Positions 15,721 to 24,629 of a stretch of 56,062 nucleotides of DNA are shown piece by piece. Under the pieces are notes generated by a model. That model made no database searches. It was not told where the DNA came from and saw only the letters and a program-made list of their open reading frames with translations. Made by a program: the position numbers and the translations under genes. This DNA is from an uncultured Lachnospiraceae bacterium (GTDB lineage Bacteria; Bacillota; Clostridia; Lachnospirales; Lachnospiraceae): positions 1 to 56,062 of the forward strand of contig CATXUX010000023.1 in NCBI GenBank assembly GCA_958402795.1. The letters are read 5' to 3'. Position 1 is the first letter of the stretch; every line of letters begins with the position of its first letter.

Positions 15721-16916
15721 CAATTTTTTTCTTTGAGAATGTCTTTATAAAACTGGTTCATCTCTTTCTTGGTCGAAAAGGTCGCCACATACATCTGGTT
15801 TCCCATCGCCCCTGCAAGCACATCCGGAAGACGGTCTGTCATTTTCATATGTGCGCCGTATTTTTCCATGATATCTCTGTGGCTGAATGTAAAATCTTTT
15901 CCGTCCCGGCGTCCGGCGAAAGCACAGTAGGCATGTCCTCCTACCGGCATGGTAGAACGGTCAAAGGCAATCATGTCCGCCCAGATCTTGTACACGTTTG
16001 TGCTGTGGGCGAAATCAATCATATCCGGCGTAAACCCGCCGCAGGGACGCATATTGACCTCCAGCGCCACAATATTCCCTTTTTGACCCAGTCCTTCATG
16101 ATCCTCTGACAGACGGAAAAATTCAAAATGTACGAACCGGCTCTTCACACCGAAGCTCTTCGCTGTCGCACGTCCCGCCTGACGGGTATCCTCCGGCAGG
16201 TCTTTCAGGATATAATAAATCGAGTTATCCTGATTATTGACAATGTCCATGATGGAATTCGGCGTTACATTCCCGGTCTCAAAAATCGGCTCGCCGTGTG
16301 AATCGATCACAGCATCATAGGAATTGACCTCACCGTTAATGTATTCTTCCATAATATAGTCGGTATCCGGCCATTTATTTTCAAAAAAAGTTCGCATCTG
16401 GTCATCATTTTCAATCTTAAACGTGTGGGATGCGCCGACGCCGTTATCCGGCTTTGCCACAATAGGATACCCGACTTCCCCGGCAAACCACAGCGCTTTA
16501 TCCACTGTATCTACCGTGTGGTAGCGCGCCACAGGAATTCCTGCCTTCACATAATACTCTTTCATCTTCGATTTATATTTGATGCGCTGAATATCTTCTT
16601 CGCGAAAGCCGCTGGTAATATTGAAATCTGTGCGCAGTCTTGCATCCCGCTCCAGCCAGTATTCATTATTCGACTCCAGCCAGTCGATGCGTCCGTGTTT
16701 AAAAATAAAGAATGCCACGGCGCGGTAAACCTCTTCGCTGTTCTCCAGGTCACTGACCTTGTAGTATTCGTTTAAACTGTCTTTTAAATCCTGACTCAGC
16801 TCATCATACGGCTGGTCGCCGATTCCAAGCACATTTAAGCCGTTCTTTTTCAATTCCCGGCAGAACATCCAGTAATTTGTCGGAAAGTTTGGTGAAATAA
16901 ATACAAAATTTTTCAT
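15717..16916 (-). CDS. ATP-grasp ligase
   Basis: A 399-aa protein starting MKNFVFISPNFPTNYW; a longer frame upstream would overlap the esterase gene and lacks a site. An N-terminal pre-ATP-grasp Rossmann-like domain (1-105) is followed by ATP-grasp motifs: GYPIVAKPDNGVGASHTF near 160-180, YIMEEYINGEVNSYDAV and ALEVNMRPCGGFTPDMIDFA, the Mg-binding part. The family joins a carboxylate to an amine or thiol using ATP. Third gene of an operon with two esterases, so it may make or edit a small acyl/peptide product; the substrate is unknown. Confidence 0.85.
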   Translation of the reverse strand: MKNFVFISPNFPTNYWMFCRELKKNGLNVLGIGDQPYDELSQDLKDSLNEYYKVSDLENSEEVYRAVAFFIFKHGRIDWLESNNEYWLERDARLRTDFNITSGFREEDIQRIKYKSKMKEYYVKAGIPVARYHTVDTVDKALWFAGEVGYPIVAKPDNGVGASHTFKIENDDQMRTFFENKWPDTDYIMEEYINGEVNSYDAVIDSHGEPIFETGNVTPNSIMDIVNNQDNSIYYILKDLPEDTRQAGRATAKSFGVKSRFVHFEFFRLSEDHEGLGQKGNIVALEVNMRPCGGFTPDMIDFAHSTNVYKIWADMIAFDRSTMPVGGHAYCAFAGRRDGKDFTFSHRDIMEKYGAHMKMTDRLPDVLAGAMGNQMYVATFSTKKEMNQFYKDILKEKNC

Positions 16917-16944
16917 TGGTGTCTCTCGCTTCCTTTTCTTTACA

Positions 16945-17715
16945 TTATTTTTCTGAATCCTGATCCTCCAGCAGGTATGGAACGAAGTAATCCACCTGCT
17001 TATACCACCAGCACCAGTCATGGGTTACATCATATCCCCACAGATCCACCCAGATGTTAATTCCCTTTTTGTCAAAAATCTCTTTCAACTGCCTTGTTGT
17101 ATCCGGAGCTTCCCAGTCCCCCTGTCCGACACAGATCACAGCCTTTTTCCGGTTGAACAAGTCGATATACGGATGATCTGACGGCATATTTGCCATATAA
17201 TGTACCGGCGAATTTTGGTACACGAGATCATCCATATAGCTGCCAAATCCATATTCCGCGGTATAGATCCCGCTCAGTGCGAGCAGCCGGTCAAACAGAT
17301 CGGGACGCCGCAGATATAAATTTACCGCGTGGGTCGCGCCCAGACTGCATCCGAATACCATAATTCCCGGATATCCCGTCCAGCCGTTCTTTTCGTTGGC
17401 GTAATCCCGCAGAAACGGCACGACTTCGTCGGTGATATAACGGATCCACTGTTCATAGCGTTCGATTTTCCAGCGTCCGTCCCCATATGTGTTGGACCAT
17501 GTTTCCCCATCCACCGTGTCAATGGCAAGTACCATGGCCTGCCCGGATTCAATCCACGGCTTCCACGCATCAGTCATTTTAAAATTCTCAAAATCATAAA
17601 ACCTTCCATCCTGACACGGAATAAAAATAACAGGATGCCCCGCATGTCCATAGATCTTGCATTCCATATCGCGCCCAAGCGCGGAACTGTAAGCCTTAAA
17701 ATACTCCGTTACCAT
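16945..17715 (-). CDS. esterase D-like alpha/beta hydrolase
   Basis: A 256-aa cytosolic alpha/beta hydrolase. The nucleophile elbow is GCSLGA in GIMVFGCSLGATHAVNLYLR (residues ~118-137). A candidate acid is in GQGDWEAPDTTRQL and the catalytic His in YDVTHDWCWWYKQ. No signal peptide is present. It resembles the putative-esterase family (EstD/antigen 85-like fold). It is the middle gene of the esterase-esterase-ATP-grasp operon, 24 nt after the first esterase. Confidence 0.85.
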   Translation of the reverse strand: MVTEYFKAYSSALGRDMECKIYGHAGHPVIFIPCQDGRFYDFENFKMTDAWKPWIESGQAMVLAIDTVDGETWSNTYGDGRWKIERYEQWIRYITDEVVPFLRDYANEKNGWTGYPGIMVFGCSLGATHAVNLYLRRPDLFDRLLALSGIYTAEYGFGSYMDDLVYQNSPVHYMANMPSDHPYIDLFNRKKAVICVGQGDWEAPDTTRQLKEIFDKKGINIWVDLWGYDVTHDWCWWYKQVDYFVPYLLEDQDSEK

Positions 17716-17739
17716 TGCTTTCTCCTCTCGATTACTACA

Positions 17740-18507
17740 CTAATACTCATAGCAAAGTGTATTCATAAAAAAGGGAATCTGCCGTTCCCAGCTCGCCTCG
17801 CAGTGGGTGCCTCCCGGAACAATGCGGCAGTCTGTCAATACATTTCTCCGTATAAGCAGTTCTGCGAATTCGCCAAAGGTATGGCGCAGATTTCTATGAT
17901 TGCCAAACTCCTTCGAACCATAATCCATATAGAGTACCGTATCCGGATCAAGTACTGCCCGGGAAATCATCCTGCGCAGCTCCACCGGTGCGGTCCAGAG
18001 AGAAGGAGAGAGGGCGGCTGCCCGGGAAAATACATGGTTGTACTCCACAAGTGCATAAATACTCATCAGTCCTCCCATAGAACTTCCGGCGATGAATGTG
18101 TGCTCCCTGTCAGGCAGGGTACGGTAATTTTCATCAATGAATGGCTTAAATTCCTGCGTAAACCAGTCCATCGTTACCTTTCCGCGTCCCACTACCCGTC
18201 CAAGATGAGGATCCTGAAATGTAAACGGCGAATATTCCTCCAGCCGTCCATTATTTGGACTGTGATTGCACTCTACAGCGGCAATGATCATCTGTGTTCT
18301 TGTCCGATCCATGTATTCCTGCATTCCCCATGACTTTCCATAAGTCGCATCGGAATCAAAAAACACATTGTGCCCGTCAAACATATAAAGTACCGGATAT
18401 CGCTTCCAATGCTCATGAAGATAAGAATCCGGAAGATAAATATACGCAGTACGCTTCTCCCCGGCGCCGTCCGCCAGAGGAAACGTTACTTCAAAACGAT
18501 CTGTCAT
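17740..18507 (-). CDS. enterochelin-esterase-like hydrolase
   Basis: A 255-aa putative esterase (Fes/IroE-like fold). It has YIYLPDSYLHEHWKRYPVLY, the oxyanion region MFDGHNVFFDSDATYGKSWG, the nucleophile elbow GSSMGG in HTFIAGSSMGGLMSIYAL (~130-147) and the catalytic His in VPGGTHCEASWERQ. It has no secretion signal. First gene of its operon, with AGGAGGCAGGT upstream. The family hydrolyses ester bonds of siderophores or acylated sugars; the substrate here is not shown. Confidence 0.85.
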   Translation of the reverse strand: MTDRFEVTFPLADGAGEKRTAYIYLPDSYLHEHWKRYPVLYMFDGHNVFFDSDATYGKSWGMQEYMDRTRTQMIIAAVECNHSPNNGRLEEYSPFTFQDPHLGRVVGRGKVTMDWFTQEFKPFIDENYRTLPDREHTFIAGSSMGGLMSIYALVEYNHVFSRAAALSPSLWTAPVELRRMISRAVLDPDTVLYMDYGSKEFGNHRNLRHTFGEFAELLIRRNVLTDCRIVPGGTHCEASWERQIPFFMNTLCYEY

Positions 18508-18565
18508 ACCTGCCTCCTAACGCCCTGTTGCTTTTGTAATTTAAACTGATAAACTGTTGGCTTTT

Positions 18566-18594
18566 AATATAACACAACGAAAAAAAAATAGCAA
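18566..18594 (-). promoter_or_regulatory. promoter of the esterase operon
   Basis: On the minus strand a -35 TTGCTA (18589-18594), a 17-bp spacer rich in T, and a -10 TATATT (18566-18571) lie about 60 nt before the first esterase start. Confidence 0.65.
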
Positions 18595-18610
18595 GAAACA
18601 GAAAAATTTG

Positions 18611-18619
18611 TGATATAAT
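18611..18619 (+). promoter_or_regulatory. extended -10 promoter of the MATE gene
   Basis: TGATATAAT gives a consensus -10 with the TG extension, 30 nt before the TTG start. No good -35 is seen. It is divergent from the esterase promoter, with about 20 bp between them. Confidence 0.6.
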
Positions 18620-18648
18620 GAGAGACCAGAGGAAGGAGTGATTTTGTT

Positions 18649-19995
18649 TTGAAAAGAGATGAAACACAGGCAGATAAATACCAGATGATGACGGAAACGC
18701 CGATCCCGCGTCTGATCGGGCAACTCTCGATTCCAACGATCATCAGTATGCTGGTTACTTCATTTTATAACATGGCAGACACCTTTTTTGTCGGCAGGAT
18801 CGGAACGAGCGCAACTGCCGCTGTCGGAGTTGCTTTTCCGGTCATGGCAGTGATCCAGGCGCTCGGATTCTTCTGCGGTCACGGATCCGGCAATTCCATG
18901 TCCCGCCATCTGGGTGCGCAGGACACAGACAGCGCCGGCGAGCTTGCCGCCACCGGTTTCTTCGGCAGTCTGATCCTTGGCGTTATGGTAATGGTTCTGG
19001 GCGAAATATTCCTGACGCCGCTTTCCCGCTTTCTCGGATCAACCGATACCATTCTTCCGTACACAGAAGAATATCTGCGGCTGATTCTGATCGGCGCGCC
19101 ATACATGACCGCGCAGTTTGTCCTGAACAACCAGATCCGTTTCCAGGGAAATGCCTTTTATGCAATGGTCGGCATCGCCACGGGCGCCGTGCTGAACATC
19201 ATACTGGATCCGATTTTTATATTCGTATGCGGAATGGGAATCTCCGGCGCCGCCCTTGCCACGATCCTAAGCCAGCTCGTGAGCTTCATCCTGCTGCTGG
19301 TCGGCATCCGCATTTCAAATTGTGTGCCGATACGGATACAAAACGTCCGTTTTAACCGCAGGCGACTTCGGGAAATATCAGGCGGCGGACTCCCTTCGTT
19401 GTTCCGCCAAGGACTGGGAAGCGTTGCGACCACCATTTTAAATATCGCCGCCAATCCGTTCGGCGACGCCGCAATCGCCGCAATGTCTATCGTCAGCCGG
19501 ATCATGATGTTCGTCAATTCCGCGCTGATCGGATTCGGGCAGGGTTTTCAGCCGGTGTGCGGATACAATTATGGTGCAAAGAAGCTGGAACGAGTCAGAG
19601 AGGCTTTCTGGTTCTGTGTGAAAGTCTCCACGGTAGTCCTTGCGGTTCTCGCCGTGATCGTCGGACTTCTCTCCGGGCATCTGGTTGGTATTTTCCGCGA
19701 TGATCCGGAAGTAATCCGAATCGGAACAACAGCGCTGCGCTTCCAGTGCCTGACGCTCGTCCTGAACGGCTGGATCGTGATGAATAATATGAAAATGCAG
19801 ACCATCGGGGAGACACTGTACGCCTCCATTCTGGCCTCCGCAAGACAGGGATTGTTCTTCATTCCCGCCCTGCTGATCCTGCCCCACTTTTTCGGGTTGC
19901 TCGGGATCCAAATGGCACAGGCAGTGGCTGATGTGTTCACATTCATTCTCACAACAGTTCTGTATCAGATCGCCTATCGCAGAACAAATGTGTAA
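18649..19995 (+). CDS. MATE-family efflux transporter
   Basis: A 448-aa integral membrane protein with about 12 helices in two MatE halves. The first half has SFYNMADTFFVGRIGTSATA, and the second half repeats the pattern at MFVNSALIGFGQGFQPVCGY. Such antiporters use Na+ or H+ to export drugs or cationic metabolites. GGAAGGAG lies 10 nt before a TTG start, which gives the standard N-terminus (MKRDETQADKYQMMTETPIP); the first ATG in frame is 12 codons later. It is GC-rich like the chromosome, unlike the island that follows. Confidence 0.93.
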   Translation: MKRDETQADKYQMMTETPIPRLIGQLSIPTIISMLVTSFYNMADTFFVGRIGTSATAAVGVAFPVMAVIQALGFFCGHGSGNSMSRHLGAQDTDSAGELAATGFFGSLILGVMVMVLGEIFLTPLSRFLGSTDTILPYTEEYLRLILIGAPYMTAQFVLNNQIRFQGNAFYAMVGIATGAVLNIILDPIFIFVCGMGISGAALATILSQLVSFILLLVGIRISNCVPIRIQNVRFNRRRLREISGGGLPSLFRQGLGSVATTILNIAANPFGDAAIAAMSIVSRIMMFVNSALIGFGQGFQPVCGYNYGAKKLERVREAFWFCVKVSTVVLAVLAVIVGLLSGHLVGIFRDDPEVIRIGTTALRFQCLTLVLNGWIVMNNMKMQTIGETLYASILASARQGLFFIPALLILPHFFGLLGIQMAQAVADVFTFILTTVLYQIAYRRTNV

Positions 19996-20044
19996 TCTGC
20001 CGCATGGTACTATGTATATTTTTTAAATCAAAAGGTGCATTACA

Positions 20045-20088
20045 AAATCCGGCTTCCTTGATATATGAAATACCGTGAAGCCGGGTTT
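20045..20088. terminator. bidirectional terminator at the island's left edge
   Basis: AAATCCGGCTTC (20045-20056) pairs with GAAGCCGGGTTT (20077-20088). It sits between the convergent MATE and kinase genes and can end both transcripts. Confidence 0.75.
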
Positions 20089-20103
20089 AAATTACCATTG
20101 ACT

Positions 20104-22014
20104 CTAGCGTTTCTTTAACTCCATTCGCTTACACAATAAGGAATTTATATTTGCTATAGCAGTGCTCATTGCAAGCATATTTTCATCATAATTTCCCTTG
20201 TCAATATTCGATGCCATATCTATAAGAAACTGTAATTGATTTGCGATATTATTTTCACATTTAATGATTGCATCATTCCCAATTCCAAAATCGCTTTCAA
20301 CTGACAACTTTTCTTCCAGTTTCTTTACTGAATATATCAGTGAATCGAGTTGTTTGCTGTTTCTGCGAACTTTCAATTGTTTGAGAGCGTCAGTTACATC
20401 CTGAATCATCAGATATGGTTCTTTCTTTGTAAGAATGGTATTGACCGCATTTGGCTCAGGTTTTGCTTGGAGTTGTTTCCCAACAAAGAATAGAGAAGCG
20501 ATTAGTCCGGCCAACCATACCCACCAGAAAATCCTTATACCAATGATGCTATTGACCTGAGGTAAAACAGCATTCGGGTCACGTAGAGTATCTATAATAT
20601 TCTGAGGATCAGTGAAAAGCCAGTCAACGAATGATACGACCCTTCCATAAATGTTAGGAATTACGATAAAGTATGCGATTACTCCGACTAAAAGGATAAC
20701 AACTGGAATGACGAACACAAATTTGTTCATCACCTTTTTATCCAAAGCAGCAGGCTCGCCCGGTTCACTTACAGTAGGTGAAACAAAGTTCACGACCCTT
20801 CCATTAGATTTAGGTGAAGCAGTGTCTGTTGCGCTTTCGGGTTTATATTTTTGTTCCGGTCTTACAACAGGTTCTACTTCCGGAATATCTGTAGGGGAAA
20901 CTTCACCGATACTTTCAAACAAGTGCTTGTTAATGGAGTTGTTTCGTTCATCCTCAATATGTTCTTCTGAACCAGACCGCAGATCAGTCTCACCTAGTGT
21001 AGAACCATATTCTTTTACTCTTGACTCACCAGTCGGTTCTGTGCAAGAAGATATACCAAAATTAATTTTTTCACTGAATATCTCTGAAGGTGTGTTGTCG
21101 ATTGCCAATTCCAAAGCGTCCATAAATTCATCAGCGGTTTGGAATCTTTCGGAACTACTGGAGATTGCTTTTACAATAACACGTCCAATTTCTTCTCCAC
21201 CAAGAGCGGGCAGATCAGGTGTCCTTCCACTCATTCTTTCCTCAAAAGCGGCATCTTCATCCTGAGCGAAATATTGTTCAGGAAAACGAGGAAGGAAAGG
21301 ATTTCTACTGTAGTTTAGAAGTCTGTAAAGCACAATACCAAGGGAATATAAATCAACAGATTTTGTGTAACCTTCTTGCCCAAGATATACCTCTGGAGCG
21401 AGAAAATTTGGTGTACCTTTTAGGGATTCGGCTTTGGAACTATCCTTTAAAACTTTTGAAACGCCAAAGTCACCAATCTTATACTCACCCTTATCAGATA
21501 CGAAAATATTATCATCTTTTATATCTCGATGAATTACGCCGTTGTTGTGACATGATTGAAGTCCGTTCAATACGTCTAACCCAAGCTGAACGACATCACG
21601 GACAAGAATATCTGTACCTTGAATAAAATCTTCAAGAGGAGTCAGATATTCCATTAAGATAAAAATATCATATCGTTTCGGTGAGTCAGTAACAAGAATA
21701 TCGTTCTCATAATATCTGACAATATGTTGCACACCTTTCTCTGAGAGATCATTCAGAATCTTAATTTCCGAAATAATATTATTAAGCATTTGGGAGAAAT
21801 AGCTGTCTGCCTTGGAAACATCACCGCCCATGGAGTTCAGTACAGAATAGTATTGTTTTTCAGTTGGGATTGTGATGTGTTTTAGCGCACGAACATACTG
21901 ACCAGCAGCATTTGTTTTGATGACTTTATAGACCGTACCAAATGCACCTGAACCGAGTTTTTCGCTAACAGTATAACCCAAAATATTCTTCCCAATTAAA
22001 TTTGTTTGTGCCAT
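20104..22014 (-). CDS. transmembrane Ser/Thr protein kinase of the type VII locus
   Basis: A 636-aa Hanks-type kinase. The catalytic domain (~12-310) is complete: LGSGAFGTVYKV P-loop, ALKHI lysine, HRDIKDDNIF catalytic loop (~160), IGDFGVSK, and FLAPEVYLGQ. An acidic linker follows (~320-420), then membrane helices at ~426-453 and ~485-505, and a charged helical tail. It has no PASTA repeats, unlike PrkC. Last gene of the operon, beginning 5 nt after the PP2C gene, whose end supplies its AAGGAG site. Likely targets are EssC-bound or FHA-binding proteins of the same locus; it may stand in for EssB, a pseudokinase in classical T7SSb. Confidence 0.9.
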   Translation of the reverse strand: MAQTNLIGKNILGYTVSEKLGSGAFGTVYKVIKTNAAGQYVRALKHITIPTEKQYYSVLNSMGGDVSKADSYFSQMLNNIISEIKILNDLSEKGVQHIVRYYENDILVTDSPKRYDIFILMEYLTPLEDFIQGTDILVRDVVQLGLDVLNGLQSCHNNGVIHRDIKDDNIFVSDKGEYKIGDFGVSKVLKDSSKAESLKGTPNFLAPEVYLGQEGYTKSVDLYSLGIVLYRLLNYSRNPFLPRFPEQYFAQDEDAAFEERMSGRTPDLPALGGEEIGRVIVKAISSSSERFQTADEFMDALELAIDNTPSEIFSEKINFGISSCTEPTGESRVKEYGSTLGETDLRSGSEEHIEDERNNSINKHLFESIGEVSPTDIPEVEPVVRPEQKYKPESATDTASPKSNGRVVNFVSPTVSEPGEPAALDKKVMNKFVFVIPVVILLVGVIAYFIVIPNIYGRVVSFVDWLFTDPQNIIDTLRDPNAVLPQVNSIIGIRIFWWVWLAGLIASLFFVGKQLQAKPEPNAVNTILTKKEPYLMIQDVTDALKQLKVRRNSKQLDSLIYSVKKLEEKLSVESDFGIGNDAIIKCENNIANQLQFLIDMASNIDKGNYDENMLAMSTAIANINSLLCKRMELKKR

Positions 22015-22018
22015 AAAA

Positions 22019-22837
22019 TCAACTCCTTATGGGTATAAGCATAACGGTTGCGTTATCTGCATTATGTAGCGCTACCGCTTCGTTAATAAGTTGTTTACCA
22101 GCACTTTCCAAATTGTTTGTTGAGTGCAGGATTTCTGAGATTCGACTATCCGGAAGATAGTCTGAGATCCCATCGCTGCATAGAAGCATCACCCCATTAT
22201 CTAAAACAGGATAATATTCATCAGCTTGCAAAACATAACCATTCTGATCATAACCAATATAACGATTCAAGTTCTTTCGAGCCGGAAAACCAGAGAGTTC
22301 CTTTCTGGTCAAAAGTCCAAGTTCAAGCATACGCTGTCCTTCGGTATGATCTTTTGTAATTTGAATGAGTGCATCTTTGCTAAAATGATAAGCACGACTG
22401 TCACCTATATTTAAGATGGCATAATCTGTCCCGCAAATGACAAACAAGACAAGGGTGGCACCCATGCCTTTTAATTCATTTTGCTTTCGGCTCAAATTAC
22501 AAACAATGCTATTGATTTCTGTAATGACCGTTTGAAGATAAGCAACAGCTTCTCTGAGAGAACTGTATTGCTGAAGTTCACTATGTGCTACCGCAAGCTT
22601 TTCAACACAAATTCGGCTGGCAACTTCACCTGCATTATGCCCACCCATGCCATCGCTGACAGCAAAAAGGCGTACTCTCGGCATAATGGTATCGCTAATG
22701 AAATAACAGCGAGTATCTGACATTTGTTTTTGGAAATCAGATGTCAGATACAAGTCGTTAATTAAAAAATTATCCTCATGATTTGAACGTTTCCCAATAT
22801 GTGAGAAGCAAACTGTGGAATATACATTAGCGTTCAT
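22019..22837 (-). CDS. PP2C-family Ser/Thr phosphatase
   Basis: A 272-aa metal-dependent phosphatase with all PP2C signatures: RSNHEDNFLI, VSDGMGGHNAGEVASR, GMGATLVLFV, GDSRAY, LLCSDGISDYL and DNATVMLIPI, giving the Asp set that binds two metals. No membrane segment. The start overlaps the DUF4176 gene by 11 nt and lacks its own strong ribosome site, so it is translationally coupled. It is expected to reverse the adjacent kinase's phosphorylation. Confidence 0.93.
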   Translation of the reverse strand: MNANVYSTVCFSHIGKRSNHEDNFLINDLYLTSDFQKQMSDTRCYFISDTIMPRVRLFAVSDGMGGHNAGEVASRICVEKLAVAHSELQQYSSLREAVAYLQTVITEINSIVCNLSRKQNELKGMGATLVLFVICGTDYAILNIGDSRAYHFSKDALIQITKDHTEGQRMLELGLLTRKELSGFPARKNLNRYIGYDQNGYVLQADEYYPVLDNGVMLLCSDGISDYLPDSRISEILHSTNNLESAGKQLINEAVALHNADNATVMLIPIRS

Positions 22838-23099
22838 ATAAGCTTGCTAATCTTTCAAGAAATTGAATTCTTTCAGCGTCTTCAAAGCCACGGAAGATAA
22901 TTTCATCTATATCTTCATGATTAAAAAGATATTGAAATCCCTCACCAATATGTCCTTCGGGATAAAGTACACCCATATAATCATAGTTCTTTTGGGTTTC
23001 ACCAGTATCGGTTTGCATGATACCGCTAATCATCAATCTTTTTTCCCCATCTTTCAAGAGAACAATAGAGCCTATTGGCAATAATTCTTTAATTTTCAT
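22827..23099 (-). CDS. DUF4176 protein (type VII effector-associated)
   Basis: A 90-aa protein with the DUF4176 pattern: IKELLPIGSIVLLKDGEKRL, MISGIMQT, YDYMGVLYPEGHIGEGF and FNHEDIDEIIFRGF. In Firmicute type VII loci DUF4176 proteins are encoded next to LXG-like toxins, where some act as export chaperones. It lies 12 nt after the 364-aa candidate effector, so a partner role is inferred. GGAGG precedes the ATG. Confidence 0.85.
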   Translation of the reverse strand: MKIKELLPIGSIVLLKDGEKRLMISGIMQTDTGETQKNYDYMGVLYPEGHIGEGFQYLFNHEDIDEIIFRGFEDAERIQFLERLASLYER

Positions 23100-23111
23100 A
23101 GTTATCCTCCA

Positions 23112-24206
23112 TTACGCAAATGATAATTTTCCGAACCAATTTGCAACTGCTTTCGCTCCATCAGCAACAGCATTGCCTACCTCAGATACAATATCCAAAG
23201 CAAAGTCCGATATTACCTCTGTTGCAGATACGCCAAATACCGCTTCGCAACCAGTGTTAATTCCCCACACCCCAATCCCAGCAGCAACGGCTACCACGGC
23301 CGGTGCCGCTACGGCACCAGTTACAGTTGCAATGGCCGCACCAACAACCGCAGAGCTTGCTGCAGCAATAGCTGTATCAATGACAGTTTCCGATATGGTT
23401 TCTGCAACAACCCGTCCGGTTGACATAGTTCCATTTGATTCCTTTTGCTCCTCAATATTGCTAAAAGCGTTTGTAATTCCAGACAGAGCTAAACCAGCCC
23501 ATGAAGCAACAGAAGAAACAACTCCCTTTTTCCCTATAAAAGAATCAAAGATACCACTTAATTTATAAGGGGAAGTTGTATTATGGAGATTGTTGTAAAA
23601 GCGAGCCGATGCCGAACTTGCAGTAGAAGCACGTCCAACTTTATTAAAACCAAAGAAATTTCTCCAAAAATATCCATCTGAATTGGTTGTTCCTATTGCA
23701 CGACCAATTTTGTTATAGTTATTATAATATTTGGCGATCGATGAAATTGTTTTAGTTATATCAACCCCCACATTGCCCCAGTCAACCCAGTTTTTTGCCC
23801 CGAAAATACTATTAACAATTCCAAACACACTACCGGCACTACCAAATGACTTGATTATATCTTTCCAATCAAAATCCATTTGACCACCAGGTCCCAAAAT
23901 AATATAATCTACATCCATGACAGAAATAACAGGGGGCAGTTGCTTATATTCATCCAACTTAACATATTCACTTTTTACGTCTTCAATAAAATGCTGATAA
24001 GTTTCCAACACTCTGGAGTATTGTTCGAGTTTTCTTGAAAGCTGCGTAGCAGTACTATTTATATTGGACTCAAAGCGAATATCCCAGTCAAGTTGCCGAA
24101 CAGTACGTTGAAAATTGGATTGGATAGTATCTACTCTTGATGCTATTGTTTTACAACGACTTCCCATTTGATCAAGACCGGAAAATTCAACATAAATTCT
24201 AGGCAT
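23112..24206 (-). CDS. candidate type VII effector with hydrophobic C-terminus
   Basis: A 364-aa protein whose first ~90 residues are helical and WXG100/LXG-like: MPRIYVEFSGLDQMGSRCKT, then RQLDWDIRFESNINSTATQL, the region where WXG proteins turn. The middle (~95-270) is Gly/Ser/Asn-rich. Residues ~277-325 are a long Ala/Val/Gly stretch (AAASSAVVGAAIATVTGAVA) with glycine-zipper spacing, followed by helices to the end. No classical signal peptide. A WXG-like head plus a membrane-inserting tail, beside DUF4176, suggests a secreted pore-forming effector. No immunity gene is obvious. Confidence 0.65.
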   Translation of the reverse strand: MPRIYVEFSGLDQMGSRCKTIASRVDTIQSNFQRTVRQLDWDIRFESNINSTATQLSRKLEQYSRVLETYQHFIEDVKSEYVKLDEYKQLPPVISVMDVDYIILGPGGQMDFDWKDIIKSFGSAGSVFGIVNSIFGAKNWVDWGNVGVDITKTISSIAKYYNNYNKIGRAIGTTNSDGYFWRNFFGFNKVGRASTASSASARFYNNLHNTTSPYKLSGIFDSFIGKKGVVSSVASWAGLALSGITNAFSNIEEQKESNGTMSTGRVVAETISETVIDTAIAAASSAVVGAAIATVTGAVAAPAVVAVAAGIGVWGINTGCEAVFGVSATEVISDFALDIVSEVGNAVADGAKAVANWFGKLSFA

Positions 24207-24293
24207 ACTTCACAACCTCCTTCTATCGGTTCCCCAGCGGAACGTAAAGGTCGCTCCGTCAGGGATGACCGATTATTTCAATCTTCCAAAAAA

Positions 24294-24599
24294 TCAGAAA
24301 ACTTTGCCCTGCTCCTGAGCTTTCTGAGTGCCTTCACGCTCAGCAGCTTCATAACTTTCAGCCGCCTGGGTAAGAAATGTGCTGTATGCCTTCATGTCTG
24401 CGACAATAGTATCAAAAGTATTTTGCATATTTGCAAACTGTTTTTTTTCAGTTTCAATGGTGGTGCCTTTCATTTTGTTAGCCGTAGTCGTAACCTCCTG
24501 CAGCATTTCTGCATACAGAGACTGAATAGTTACCGCTGCATTTTCAAGAGTCTTAGCTTTGTCACGCATAACACTGGAATCTACTACTACTTGTGCCAT
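24294..24599 (-). CDS. WXG100-like protein 1
   Basis: A 101-aa helical hairpin protein in the WXG100 size class. The turn region is KMKGTTIETEKKQFANMQNT, where the usual Trp-X-Gly is changed to Met-Lys-Gly. The C-terminal helix holds YSTFLTQAAESYEAAEREGT with a Y-x-x-x-E-like pattern, the export signal type of the family. AAAGGAG lies upstream. It is probably exported as a dimer with another small protein of the locus. Confidence 0.8.
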   Translation of the reverse strand: MAQVVVDSSVMRDKAKTLENAAVTIQSLYAEMLQEVTTTANKMKGTTIETEKKQFANMQNTFDTIVADMKAYSTFLTQAAESYEAAEREGTQKAQEQGKVF

Positions 24600-24629
24600 A
24601 GTTTTTCTCCTTTCAAATTGGTGATTGAA

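Noticed and set aside
17329..18333. 334-codon + strand open frame
   Set aside because: Antisense to the two esterase genes, which carry nucleophile-elbow motifs and ribosome sites.
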